8,932 nucleotides of DNA from Clostridia bacterium (GTDB taxonomy: Bacteria > Bacillota > Clostridia > DUPQ01), in NCBI GenBank assembly GCA_030592355.1, contig JAUVJE010000096.1:1-8932 (forward strand), written 5' to 3'. Within the stretch, counting starts at the first letter, position 1. Each line of letters opens with the position of its first letter. Below the pieces are notes generated by a model. It was not told the DNA's origin, did no database searches, and worked only from the letters and a program-made list of their open reading frames with translations. Both the position numbers and the translations under genes were made by a program. This document shows, piece by piece, positions 1-7,305 of this stretch.

Positions 1-503
1 CACGTACTTGACTTGCCTTCAATACTCCATCCTTCCGCTCCTCTGTGTCCGAAAGTAGTTGCAAAAGTTAAAATCTTACCAAGCTTTCCGCTTTTAACAA
101 TTTCCATCGCCGGAATATGTGCCGGCACCAATCGTTGGTTTTGACCTATCATGAATTTTACGTCGCTTTTTTCCGCAGCTTCAATCATCGCTTTCGCATC
201 CTTAAGATTCCCGGCCATTGGTTTTTCACACAGCACATGTTTGCCGTTTTCCATTGCTTTTATAGAATACTGTGCATGATACTTGTTTGGAGTGGCAACT
301 ACAATAATGTCAAGCTCATTCTCGTCTAAAAGCGATTCAGCGCTATCATAAACTTTGCCTCCGTATGTCTTTGCAACCAATTCGGCTCTTTCAGTTACGG
401 GGTCATATACTCCGTACAACTCACAGTGCTCATTGGCAAAAATCTCTTTTGCATGCCGCTTCTGGCATATAGACCCGCATCCCAAAATACCTGCTTTTAG
501 CAT
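1..503 (-). CDS. Gfo/Idh/MocA-family NAD(P)-dependent oxidoreductase (C-terminus beyond the window)
   Basis: The first 167 residues are present; the rest lies past the left edge. The protein begins MLKAGILGCGSI, a Rossmann dinucleotide-binding fold with the GxGxxx motif at residues 8-13. The family's signature Glu-Lys-Pro is at residues 93-95 (LCEKPMAG), where the lysine normally contacts cofactor and substrate. The segment VVATPNKYHAQYSIKAMENGKHV just before it is also typical. Family members oxidise or reduce sugars, inositols and sugar derivatives in the cytoplasm using NAD(P)(H). The ATG directly follows the TAA of the upstream glycosidase gene with no spacer, and its ribosome binding site lies inside that gene's last codons, so translation is probably coupled. 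The neighbour suggests a carbohydrate substrate, but the substrate-binding C-terminal domain is missing, so specificity cannot be read. Family assignment is secure. Confidence 0.93.
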   Translation of the reverse strand, partial: MLKAGILGCGSICQKRHAKEIFANEHCELYGVYDPVTERAELVAKTYGGKVYDSAESLLDENELDIIVVATPNKYHAQYSIKAMENGKHVLCEKPMAGNLKDAKAMIEAAEKSDVKFMIGQNQRLVPAHIPAMEIVKSGKLGKILTFATTFGHRGAEGWSIEGKSST

Positions 504-2531
504 TTACTTATCCTCCTGTACTACTATTACTTCGTATTCATTCAAGACCGGCACAGTAATTATGCACCCGTTGTCAGTTTCTTCAATTTTATAATCTGCT
601 CCCGTGTATATGCCCCTTGCCGTTGTTCCCCTCACATCAGTCAGCTCAACAACTATATCAAAAACCGGTATTGTCTCTTCCATTGGACGTCCCGGACCAC
701 GGGTCATGTTAACCATGTGAATTTGATGATTTCCTGTGTGACCCTGTTTCCTCAATGATATCTCAACGCTTTGAGGGGCATTGGTTACGGTGAGCGGGTC
801 CGCTGTCTCTAAAAGCCTTCGGGTAATCATCTTTCTATTATCGGGATTACACCACTCATTGTATACTTCTCCGACGGTTCCCGAAATATAAATACTGGTC
901 CCTTTCCCATATTTGTTCCTGACAATATATCCATAGCTTTCCGTTGGAAACGCAACATACCTTCCCGCCATGGGATAATAGCTTTCAGCAAGGAGTTCTG
1001 CGCTTTCAACCGGTTTAACTTCCCATGCAAAGCCGCTCATTGGAATTATGTTTTCTTCAATATCTTCATACAATTTCGTATAACCGATACCCACCTCAGT
1101 ATATTCCACCTGTTTGCCGCGGTTGATGCCGAACACATCATCAAGAGCTCCCTTACTTCTTTCTTCGCCGGATTCATCATACATGCCTGTATCGAAAGTG
1201 GAAATAATATTTCCCCCTCTGCTAACATATTCACGGATAATTTCAGCTTCTTTTTCAGATATGCACGCATAAGTCGGAAAAATAAGAAGATCGTAGTTAA
1301 AAATGCGCCTGTCATGTATACAATCCTGGTCAGTAATATCATATTGAACATGACTTCGCGTCAGAATATCGGCAAATCCTGCCAGGGCATCGTGGTGATT
1401 GCCATTCTTACCTTCTCCGCCGATTTTCTGCGAGTCGGTAAAATCACTTTTCATTACACTGGATGCATAATGATTCGCAGTTGCATCAGACCACATAAGC
1501 GCAATTTTTGCGCAAGATTTTGTGTTTGTCAGATGTCTTTCGTTTTCTTTGATATATCGGTTCATTTTGGCAATGACTCTGCCGGCCTCGCTTTTCATCA
1601 TCTTTGTAGGACCATGAATCCCATACCAGATATTTGCTCCCTGAGCCAGGGACAGTGCATAAAGTCTCTCCGTTTCGGCACCGGTATACATACAGTATGA
1701 ATAAGGTTTTGCATCCCCGGCAATAAATACTATATAAGGTTTGCCATTTGCTTTTGTCTCGATATACTTAGCATGACTTGTCGTATGAGTATAGTCGAAC
1801 GTCTTGTTTATCCAGCAGAATCCACCCTCGGTTCCTAAAAAATCTACATAAGGGTACACCTTTGAGGTATTGCTGCCTGTTACATCCGCTCTTAGCGCCG
1901 AATTATTTATATACAGACGTAAATCAGGATTTTTTTCTTCCTTGATTTCATAAGTGGATTTAATCATTTCAGTTACTGAATTAGTGCGAAACTCAAGAAA
2001 TTCTTTATAATCTGCTTTAAAAATATCTTTCCCGTATTGTTTTTGGAATTTCTCCCGGCAATACCCACAGTAACAACCGCCGCCTGCAAATAACGGTCCG
2101 TCAAGAAATAGCCCGTCAAGCTTATGGTCGAAGAGTTTTACAAGGTTTTTCAAATATTCATCTTTCCATGGTGAGTTTATACAAATGAGATATTGGTTCC
2201 CATATGCCCTTATCGGATCCCCGTTTTTGAATTTCTGTTTCCATTCAGGATAAATCTGAATCGTTTCTTCATAAACACAATGAACATTCCAGTATAGGAT
2301 TTCACGCAATCCGCTTTCATGCGCCGCTTTGAGATAAGCATCCAGCTTTTCTCCGTCCCTATTTTCATCATATGAGGAAACATGGCCTGTGGCGTTTAAA
2401 TGGAGCAACTGTTCGCCATTGAAGTCTTTTGCCAGCACGTGGTTCTTCATGATGTCATAACTATTCTCGCCGTAGTTGCACTGTACCGCAGCCATTACCA
2501 TCGGCCTTTCATACCACTTCCAGTTATCCAT
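504..2531 (-). CDS. Putative glycoside hydrolase, GHL6-type with GH42-like trimerisation domain
   Basis: This 675-residue protein has no signal peptide or membrane segment, so it should be cytoplasmic. The N-terminal part (about residues 10-330) looks like the TIM-barrel of the 'hypothetical glycosyl hydrolase 6' group. Key features are the strand GLFLDGP with Asp144, followed by a Cys-rich stretch (Cys153, Cys155, Cys158) and KFQKQYG. Further on is FLGTEGGF with Glu235. Asp144 and Glu235 are plausible active-site acids, but that is inference. Residues about 340-480 resemble the beta-galactosidase trimerisation (class-I amidotransferase-like) fold of GH42: a Rossmann-like strand KIALMWSD, then YDLLIFPTYACISEKEAEIIREYVSRGG. 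A beta-rich C-terminal domain follows. The group has little biochemistry and I cannot name a substrate. The ATG has AGGAG 5 nt upstream. It lies 33 nt after the M42 gene and abuts the oxidoreductase gene, which suggests one sugar-processing route. Confidence 0.8.
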   Translation of the reverse strand: MDNWKWYERPMVMAAVQCNYGENSYDIMKNHVLAKDFNGEQLLHLNATGHVSSYDENRDGEKLDAYLKAAHESGLREILYWNVHCVYEETIQIYPEWKQKFKNGDPIRAYGNQYLICINSPWKDEYLKNLVKLFDHKLDGLFLDGPLFAGGGCYCGYCREKFQKQYGKDIFKADYKEFLEFRTNSVTEMIKSTYEIKEEKNPDLRLYINNSALRADVTGSNTSKVYPYVDFLGTEGGFCWINKTFDYTHTTSHAKYIETKANGKPYIVFIAGDAKPYSYCMYTGAETERLYALSLAQGANIWYGIHGPTKMMKSEAGRVIAKMNRYIKENERHLTNTKSCAKIALMWSDATANHYASSVMKSDFTDSQKIGGEGKNGNHHDALAGFADILTRSHVQYDITDQDCIHDRRIFNYDLLIFPTYACISEKEAEIIREYVSRGGNIISTFDTGMYDESGEERSKGALDDVFGINRGKQVEYTEVGIGYTKLYEDIEENIIPMSGFAWEVKPVESAELLAESYYPMAGRYVAFPTESYGYIVRNKYGKGTSIYISGTVGEVYNEWCNPDNRKMITRRLLETADPLTVTNAPQSVEISLRKQGHTGNHQIHMVNMTRGPGRPMEETIPVFDIVVELTDVRGTTARGIYTGADYKIEETDNGCIITVPVLNEYEVIVVQEDK
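511..517 (-). promoter_or_regulatory. Ribosome binding site embedded in the end of the upstream gene
   Basis: On the minus strand AGGAGGA lies 7 nt before the ATG at 503-501. It forms part of the final codons of the glycosidase gene (Gln-Glu-Asp-Lys-stop). A ribosome finishing the upstream gene therefore ends on the start site of the oxidoreductase, which supports coupled, near-stoichiometric synthesis of the two proteins. Confidence 0.85.
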
Positions 2532-2564
2532 ATCTGCTCCTGTATATGTATTTGTATTTATTTT

Positions 2565-3632
2565 TTATAAAGATTCAATTGTTTCTTTATCCAGTCGTTT
2601 GATGATTTCCTTTGCCCATTTTACAGCATTTTCAAAATCTTCATATGCACAGTAGCCATAATGACTGTGGATGTATCTTGAAGGAACGCCTATTACAATT
2701 GTGGGTACGCCTTTGTGAGCCAGATGAATTTTACCGCCGTCGGTACCGCCTCCTGCACGCACTGCATCCTGAAACGGAATATCCATTTCCTTTGCGATGC
2801 CTCTTACAAACGCAATATATCCAGGATGTGTAATCATGCTTCCGTCGCGATGCCTTACCTGAGGACCTTTTTTTAGACCCGCCTGGCAGGAATACTGATC
2901 TGTGAATGAATCATCAGCAGGAGTTCCTTCAAAAACAATCGCAATGTCCGGCTTTATAGCACTGGATGTGACACTGGCTCCTCGGAGACCAACTTCCTCC
3001 TGCGTGGAAACAGCACCTACCACATCTACTTTAAGATTTTCATCAACAAGTTCGTTCATAAGCGTAATTTCGCATGCACAGCCGATTCTATTGTCAAAAG
3101 CTTTCGCCCTCATTATTCCGTTTACTTTATTGTATATGAATTCCACATCGGGAATAACCGGGTTGGCAACTTCTATTCCAAAGACATCCACAACTTCCTC
3201 ACGGCTTACAGCACCTATGTCAATATACATATTCACTATATTGGGAGCGGCGTTTTTTTCTGCCGCAGACATGAAATGAGGAGGTTTTGAAGTTGTTATT
3301 CCTTTTATATATTCTCCCCTTGAATTTCTGATACGTACGGCATGTGCCGGTATGTTGGCACCGTGCCAACCTCCTATTGCAATGAATTTGATAAGCCCGC
3401 TCGCTGCGATTGACTGCACCATAAATCCGATTTCATCAGAATGAGCATCTACCATAACTACCGGTCTATTTTCTGTATTTCCTTTTAAGGAAAGGAAAAC
3501 GTTTCTCATTGTGTCAGTGTTAATATTCAATTCGTCGGAAGCGTAATTCTTAACTACCTCTACCACTTCATGCTCGAATCCTGATATGCCGTTTGCATTC
3601 GTAAGATCCTTTATCAAATCTAATTTATTCAT
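2565..3632 (-). CDS. M42-family metallo-aminopeptidase (glutamyl aminopeptidase / FrvX type)
   Basis: This 355-residue cytoplasmic protein is full length for family M42, whose members form large tetrahedral complexes that trim N-terminal residues from short peptides using two metal ions. Visible motifs are VDAHSDEIG (His64, Asp66), AFDNRIG (Asp180, bridging metal ligand), STQEEVGLRGA (catalytic Glu212 and metal ligand Glu213), VFEGTPADD (Glu235 at the Asp/Glu ligand position), GGGTDGGKIHLAHKG (295-308) and SRYIHSHYGY (His322). All the expected catalytic and metal residues are therefore present. Family members were sometimes annotated as endoglucanase CelM, which is unlikely here. The ATG follows the murA stop by 2 nt, with only a weak GGGTGCAGG-type ribosome binding site inside the murA end, so translation probably depends on coupling to murA. 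The peptide substrate is unknown. Confidence 0.94.
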   Translation of the reverse strand: MNKLDLIKDLTNANGISGFEHEVVEVVKNYASDELNINTDTMRNVFLSLKGNTENRPVVMVDAHSDEIGFMVQSIAASGLIKFIAIGGWHGANIPAHAVRIRNSRGEYIKGITTSKPPHFMSAAEKNAAPNIVNMYIDIGAVSREEVVDVFGIEVANPVIPDVEFIYNKVNGIMRAKAFDNRIGCACEITLMNELVDENLKVDVVGAVSTQEEVGLRGASVTSSAIKPDIAIVFEGTPADDSFTDQYSCQAGLKKGPQVRHRDGSMITHPGYIAFVRGIAKEMDIPFQDAVRAGGGTDGGKIHLAHKGVPTIVIGVPSRYIHSHYGYCAYEDFENAVKWAKEIIKRLDKETIESL

Positions 3633-3634
3633 TA

Positions 3635-4906
3635 TTATACCTGCACCCTTTTTATATCGGCTCCTAATTCAGCAAGCTTTTTTACAAATCCTTCATATCC
3701 CCTGTCAAGGTATTCAAGGTTATATACGGTTGTTGTTCCTTCTGCTGCAAGTCCGGCTATGATAAGCGATGCAGCTGCACGAAGGTCCATTGCCCTGATT
3801 GGCGCCCCAATTAACTTACTTACACCGCTGATGAGTGCGGTTCTTCCCTCGACTCTTATGTCAGCACCCATCTGATGCAGTTGCTCAATATACTGAAACC
3901 GATTATCCCACACGCCTTCCACGACGGTTCCCTGCCCTTCTGCAATTGAAAGCAAACTAACCATTTGTGGTTGAAGGTCTGTAGGAAATCCCGGATATTC
4001 CATCGTCTGAACCAAAACCGCTTTTGGACGTTTTATTCCTTTGACGGTTATGTGGTCATCACCCTCAATAATAGATACAGCCCCGGTTTCTTTTAGTTTT
4101 ACTGTAAGTGATTCCATATGCTCAGGTATAATGTTTTTTACTGTGATTGTTCCTTTTGTAACCGCAGCGGCAATCATGAAGGTTCCGGCTTCAATCATAT
4201 CCGGCACTACTGAATAAGTCTTTCCGCCGGTTAGTTTTTCAACTCCTCTTATTCTAATTACACTTGTGCCGGCGCCTTTGATATCAGCCCCCATCATATT
4301 AAGAAAGTTTGCCACATCAACTATGTGGGGTTCACGGGCCGCATTTTCAATGTTAGTCATACCTTCCGCAAGAACTGCCGCCAGCATTACATTGATTGTT
4401 GCGCCTACGGAAATCTTATCAAAATAAACCTGGGCTCCCGTCAATTTTCTCGTCTTCGCGGAAATATATCCGCCGGTCGTATCAAACTGTGCCCCAAGTG
4501 CTTCAAATCCTTTTTTATGCTGGTCTACCGGCCGTACGCCAAAATTGCATCCGCCTGGGAAAATGACTTCCGCATGTCTTTTCCTTCCAAGAAGTGCACC
4601 CACAAGATAATATGATGCTCTAATCTTGCTGAGGTCGTAATTTTCCGCCTTGCCGCTATTTACAATCGTGCAGTCTATTGAAACTGTATCATGTCTGAGA
4701 TGTTCAACCTTACCGCCGAGTTCCCCTATGACATTAAGAAGAATCTGGACGTCGGTAATTTCAGGAAGATTTTCGATTACTACTTTTCCTTCTACAAGAA
4801 GAGCCGCCGCAACTAATGCGACCGCTGCATTTTTTGAACCGTGTATATTTACTTCGCCCTTAAGCTTTTTTCCACCTTTTATAACCAGTTTCTCATTTGT
4901 ATTCAA
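3635..4906 (-). CDS. murA: UDP-N-acetylglucosamine 1-carboxyvinyltransferase (MurA)
   Basis: MurA transfers enolpyruvate from PEP to UDP-GlcNAc, the first committed step of peptidoglycan precursor synthesis, in the cytoplasm. The 423 residues cover the whole family length. Landmarks match the E. coli enzyme: Lys25-Asn26 in GSKNAAVA (E. coli Lys22-Asn23), Cys120 in GGCNFGVRPVDQH (catalytic, fosfomycin-reactive Cys115), Asp310 in YPGFPTDLQ (Asp305) and Arg402 in LDRGYEGF (Arg397). The Cys rather than Asp predicts a fosfomycin-sensitive enzyme. The start codon is TTG: AGGAG lies 8 nt upstream, there is no in-frame ATG nearby, and the N-terminus LVIKGGKKLKGEV aligns at the usual place. Clostridia often carry two murA paralogues, and I cannot tell which one this is. 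It is the first gene of the minus-strand unit. Its link to a peptidase and a glycosidase is unusual. Confidence 0.97.
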   Translation of the reverse strand: MNTNEKLVIKGGKKLKGEVNIHGSKNAAVALVAAALLVEGKVVIENLPEITDVQILLNVIGELGGKVEHLRHDTVSIDCTIVNSGKAENYDLSKIRASYYLVGALLGRKRHAEVIFPGGCNFGVRPVDQHKKGFEALGAQFDTTGGYISAKTRKLTGAQVYFDKISVGATINVMLAAVLAEGMTNIENAAREPHIVDVANFLNMMGADIKGAGTSVIRIRGVEKLTGGKTYSVVPDMIEAGTFMIAAAVTKGTITVKNIIPEHMESLTVKLKETGAVSIIEGDDHITVKGIKRPKAVLVQTMEYPGFPTDLQPQMVSLLSIAEGQGTVVEGVWDNRFQYIEQLHQMGADIRVEGRTALISGVSKLIGAPIRAMDLRAAASLIIAGLAAEGTTTVYNLEYLDRGYEGFVKKLAELGADIKRVQV

Positions 4907-4983
4907 ATTTCATTCTCCTGTTTCCGGAGTGCCCTCAAACCGGGGGTTTTCGTATATTTTTTAGCCTCTTATACTCCCTATAT

Positions 4984-5012
4984 ATAATACATATATTTTA
5001 ATATATATTCAA
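4984..5012 (-). promoter_or_regulatory. Sigma-A type promoter for the murA unit
   Basis: On the minus strand there is a -35 TTGAAT (5012-5007), a 17-nt spacer and a -10 TATTAT (4989-4984), in very AT-rich DNA. Transcription would start near 4977 and give a leader of about 70 nt before the murA TTG. The promoter lies just outside the left end of the putative MITE, so the insertion does not interrupt it. Confidence 0.6.
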
Positions 5013-5084
5013 GATGAATAAAACCCTATAATTAGGGGCTGCTGAATAATCCGAGAATTAAAATATTCGGCACAGTATTGCTGT

Positions 5085-5125
5085 ATGGGCTGAAAATATA
5101 CCCAATTAAGTGGTTTTTAGCCCAT
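5085..5125. repeat. Inverted repeat inside the putative MITE
   Basis: ATGGGCTGAAAA (5085-5096) pairs with TTTTTAGCCCAT (5114-5125). Eleven of 12 positions are Watson-Crick and the remaining one is a G-T wobble when read as plus-strand RNA. The loop is 17 nt. One arm contains a GCTGAA motif, which recalls the terminal repeats. Confidence 0.7.
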
Positions 5126-5230
5126 GGCCGTAAATATTGGCAGCTGAACAAAGACAAATATTAATCACTAAGCTTAATGCAAGTGCAAGGTTTTTTTGCT
5201 GAATTAAGGTGAAATCCGTGCACTTGTATC

Positions 5231-5275
5231 ATTCAAAAACACCCATAAACAGTTTTTCAGCAGGTGTTTTTGAAT
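5231..5275. repeat. Perfect 13-bp hairpin next to the right end of the putative MITE
   Basis: ATTCAAAAACACC (5231-5243) is exactly complementary to GGTGTTTTTGAAT (5263-5275), with a 19-nt loop that holds an inverted GCTGAA motif. It adjoins the right terminal repeat. It lacks a clean run of T after the stem on the plus strand, so a transposon-end structure is more likely than a terminator. Confidence 0.75.
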
Positions 5276-5304
5276 TGTTCAGCAAGCCCTAAATACATTA
5301 TACT
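5275..5304 (+). promoter_or_regulatory. Candidate promoter for the GH127 gene, with its -35 in the MITE end
   Basis: A -10 TATACT (5299-5304, five of six matches) follows a weak -35 TTGTTC (5275-5280) after 18 nt. The -35 lies inside the right terminal repeat of the putative MITE and the -10 just outside it. Transcription would start near 5311, about 35 nt before the GH127 ATG. The -35 match is poor, so this is tentative. Confidence 0.35.
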
Positions 5305-5335
5305 ATTAGATGAAAGATATTAATATTTACAAAAC

Positions 5336-5340
5336 AGGAG
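5336..5340 (+). promoter_or_regulatory. Ribosome binding site that decides the GH127 start
   Basis: AGGAG sits 5 nt before the ATG at 5346. The earlier in-frame ATG-like extension beginning near 5310 has no ribosome binding site and would add 12 residues that do not resemble the family N-terminus. The downstream start is therefore chosen. Confidence 0.8.
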
Positions 5341-5345
5341 TTCTC

Positions 5346-7250
5346 ATGAATGCAGCAGACTTAAAAAACATAAAAATTACCGGCGGTTATTGGAAAGCTA
5401 GGACAGACATTAATAGGACCGTTACTTTGACTACTGAGTATGAACAGCTGAAAATCACCGGGAGATATGATACTTTCAAGCAGATTTGGAAAGAAGGCAT
5501 GCCGGAAAAACCTCACTACTTTTGGGATTCGGATGTTGCTAAGTGGATTGAAGCCTGTGCCTATAATCTGATCCACCACACTGATACCAAAACCGAGGAA
5601 TTGGTTGATTTAATAATTGACGATATAGAAAAGGCACAGTGGGAGGACGGATACCTTAACAGTTATTTTACTGTTGTTGAAAAAGATAAACGCTGGACCA
5701 ATCTTTTAATCAAGCACGAACTTTATTGTGCCGGACATCTTATAGAAGCGGCGGTTGCCTATAACGAAGCCATCGGTAAGAAAAAATTCCTTCAGATAAT
5801 GTGCGGCTATGCCAATCACATTGATTCGGTTTTCGGACCTGAAAAAGGTAAATTGCATGGCTATCCGGGGCACGAGGAAATCGAACTTGCTTTGGTCAAG
5901 CTGTATAAGGCAACAAATGAAAAAAGATATCTGAAGCTTGCTGAGTTTTTCGTAACTGAAAGAGGTAAGCAGCCATCATATTTTGACTGGGAAGAAAAAC
6001 AGAATACCGGGCTTTTACGGTACAATCGCAAGAAGGGAACTACAAAACCTTATTCATATGTACAGGCTCAGGCGCCGGTTGCGGAGCAAACAGCAATAGA
6101 AGGACATTCTGTTCGCGCCCTGTATTATCTTGCGGGTGTTGCCGACATTGCAGAACATACCGGCAATATGGATCTTTTGGAAGCATGTGAGCGATTATAT
6201 GAAAACATGGTAAATAAAAGGATGTATATTACAGGCGGTGTAGGATCCACTCCCGATATAGAGCGATTCTCTTTTGATTACGACCTTCCGAATGAAACCG
6301 CATACGCAGAGACATGTGCCGCCATCGCATCTGTATTTTTCTGCAACAGGATGCTGAATATAACTAAAGACGGAAAATATGCGGATACTATGGAACTTGC
6401 TCTTCATAACGGTGTCATGGCAGGAATCAGTCTGGATGGAACAGAGTTCTTCTACGCAAATCCTCTTGCAACCGATACTAGGGCGGTTGATGAAGAAACC
6501 CTGGAATTCAAAGCTCATATGGGATATAAACGGCGCAAATGGTTTGGATGCGCCTGTTGTCCCCCCAACATAGCACGTCTGCTTTCCTCTCTTGGCTTAT
6601 ATTTCTATTCATATGATTGCAATGGCATATATATCAATCTTTACGGTTCCTCCGAATTTAGCCATGAAGGTATGCTTCTAACCCAGATTACTAATTATCC
6701 ATGGGATGAAAATATAAAAATAAGAGTCGGGTGTGATGGCGGCTGCAGTAAAAAAATTGCTCTTAGAATACCCGGATGGTGTCGAAAATTGAGCATTAGG
6801 ATAATCAGCAGAAACGTAAGTGCCGAATTTAAAAAAGGTTATGCATATCTTGAACGCATCTGGCATGATGGAGATGAAATAGATTTATTTCTCAAAATGC
6901 CGGTAGAAAAGATGCAGGCTCATCCGCACGTTCGTCATAACACCGGCAAGACAGCGCTGAAGCGGGGGCCTGTTGTCTATTGCATAGAAGAGGAAGACAA
7001 TGGGAAAAACCTTTCATCCCTGGTACTTCGCTCAAATGATGAGTTTCAATCAATATATGATGACAATTTCCTCGGAGGATGCGTTTATTTAACCGGTCCC
7101 GCTTACCGCTTGTCAGAAAAAGAATTCTCCGGCATGCTGTACAGGCCTTACTCGCCGGATTACGAAAAAGTTGAGATTAAGGCAATTCCTTACGCAATGT
7201 GGACAAACCGCACCCCCGGCGACATGCTTATTTGGCTCAATATAATCTAA
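5346..7250 (+). CDS. GH127 beta-L-arabinofuranosidase (DUF1680)
   Basis: This 634-residue protein is close in length to the characterised bifidobacterial enzyme HypBA1 (about 658). It would release L-arabinofuranose from beta-linked arabino-oligosaccharides, such as those from plant hydroxyproline-rich glycoproteins. The N-terminus ITGGYWKARTDINRTVTL and an (alpha/alpha)-barrel pattern of repeated helices are typical. The family's zinc and cysteine centre is visible: Glu322 and Cys324 in AYAETCAA, and Cys404 and Cys405 in GCACCPPN. Cys404 corresponds to the nucleophilic cysteine. Glu306 in the GGVGSTPDIERF region matches the proposed acid/base. A beta-rich C-terminal part follows. There is no signal peptide, so it should act in the cytoplasm on imported oligosaccharides, yet no sugar transporter is seen in this window. 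It is transcribed alone, away from the murA unit. Related DUF1680 groups (GH146 and others) have similar folds, so the exact linkage is less sure than the fold. Confidence 0.9.
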   Translation: MNAADLKNIKITGGYWKARTDINRTVTLTTEYEQLKITGRYDTFKQIWKEGMPEKPHYFWDSDVAKWIEACAYNLIHHTDTKTEELVDLIIDDIEKAQWEDGYLNSYFTVVEKDKRWTNLLIKHELYCAGHLIEAAVAYNEAIGKKKFLQIMCGYANHIDSVFGPEKGKLHGYPGHEEIELALVKLYKATNEKRYLKLAEFFVTERGKQPSYFDWEEKQNTGLLRYNRKKGTTKPYSYVQAQAPVAEQTAIEGHSVRALYYLAGVADIAEHTGNMDLLEACERLYENMVNKRMYITGGVGSTPDIERFSFDYDLPNETAYAETCAAIASVFFCNRMLNITKDGKYADTMELALHNGVMAGISLDGTEFFYANPLATDTRAVDEETLEFKAHMGYKRRKWFGCACCPPNIARLLSSLGLYFYSYDCNGIYINLYGSSEFSHEGMLLTQITNYPWDENIKIRVGCDGGCSKKIALRIPGWCRKLSIRIISRNVSAEFKKGYAYLERIWHDGDEIDLFLKMPVEKMQAHPHVRHNTGKTALKRGPVVYCIEEEDNGKNLSSLVLRSNDEFQSIYDDNFLGGCVYLTGPAYRLSEKEFSGMLYRPYSPDYEKVEIKAIPYAMWTNRTPGDMLIWLNII

Positions 7251-7261
7251 AAAGCGAGTCA

Positions 7262-7294
7262 ATCATCCACACATCCTTGTGATGTATGGATGAT
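7262..7294. terminator. Hairpin between convergent genes, probable bidirectional terminator
   Basis: ATCATCCACACATC (7262-7275) pairs with GATGTATGGATGAT (7281-7294) around a 5-nt loop, giving a 14-bp stem with one mismatch that becomes a G-U pair on the minus strand. It begins 11 nt after the GH127 stop and 11 nt beyond the end of the convergent ECF gene. The minus strand reaches a T-run (CTTTTT) 8-9 nt after the stem, and the plus strand has only ATTTCATAATT. It is therefore a plausible but not classic terminator for both genes. Confidence 0.65.
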
Positions 7295-7305
7295 ATTTCA
7301 TAATT

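Larger units (their letters stand above)
5032..5292. mobile_element. Putative MITE (non-coding element with terminal inverted repeats)
   Basis: The left end TTAGGGGCTGCTGAATAA (5032-5049) and the right end TTGTTCAGCAAGCCCTAA (5275-5292) are inverted copies matching at 15 of 18 positions. Between them are about 225 bp with no credible open reading frame. They hold an imperfect 12-bp inverted repeat (5085-5096 with 5114-5125), an 8-bp pair CAAGTGCA/TGCACTTG (5180-5187, 5219-5226), a perfect 13-bp hairpin (5231-5275), and six GCTGAA motifs, four direct and two inverted. A possible AAT target duplication flanks it (5030-5032, 5292-5294), but that is easily chance in AT-rich DNA. The structure fits a short internally deleted derivative of a DDE-type insertion sequence. 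I cannot identify the parent family from sequence alone. Confidence 0.62.

Noticed and set aside
1314..1700. Antisense open frame of 128 codons within the GHL6 gene, and similar shadow frames elsewhere
   Set aside because: These frames lie opposite or within well-supported genes, have no ribosome sites and show no family features.
4914..4976. Possible attenuator in the murA leader (CCGG repeats and G/C runs)
   Set aside because: Only 4-5 bp pairings can be drawn, with no competing alternative fold or T-run. This is not enough to call.
5231..5275. Hairpin as an attenuator or terminator before GH127
   Set aside because: No T-run follows the stem on the plus strand, and the candidate promoter lies downstream of it. 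A transposon-end structure explains it better.
5310..5345. Upstream start for GH127 adding 12 residues
   Set aside because: No ribosome binding site precedes it, and AGGAG is correctly placed for the ATG at 5346, where the family N-terminus begins.
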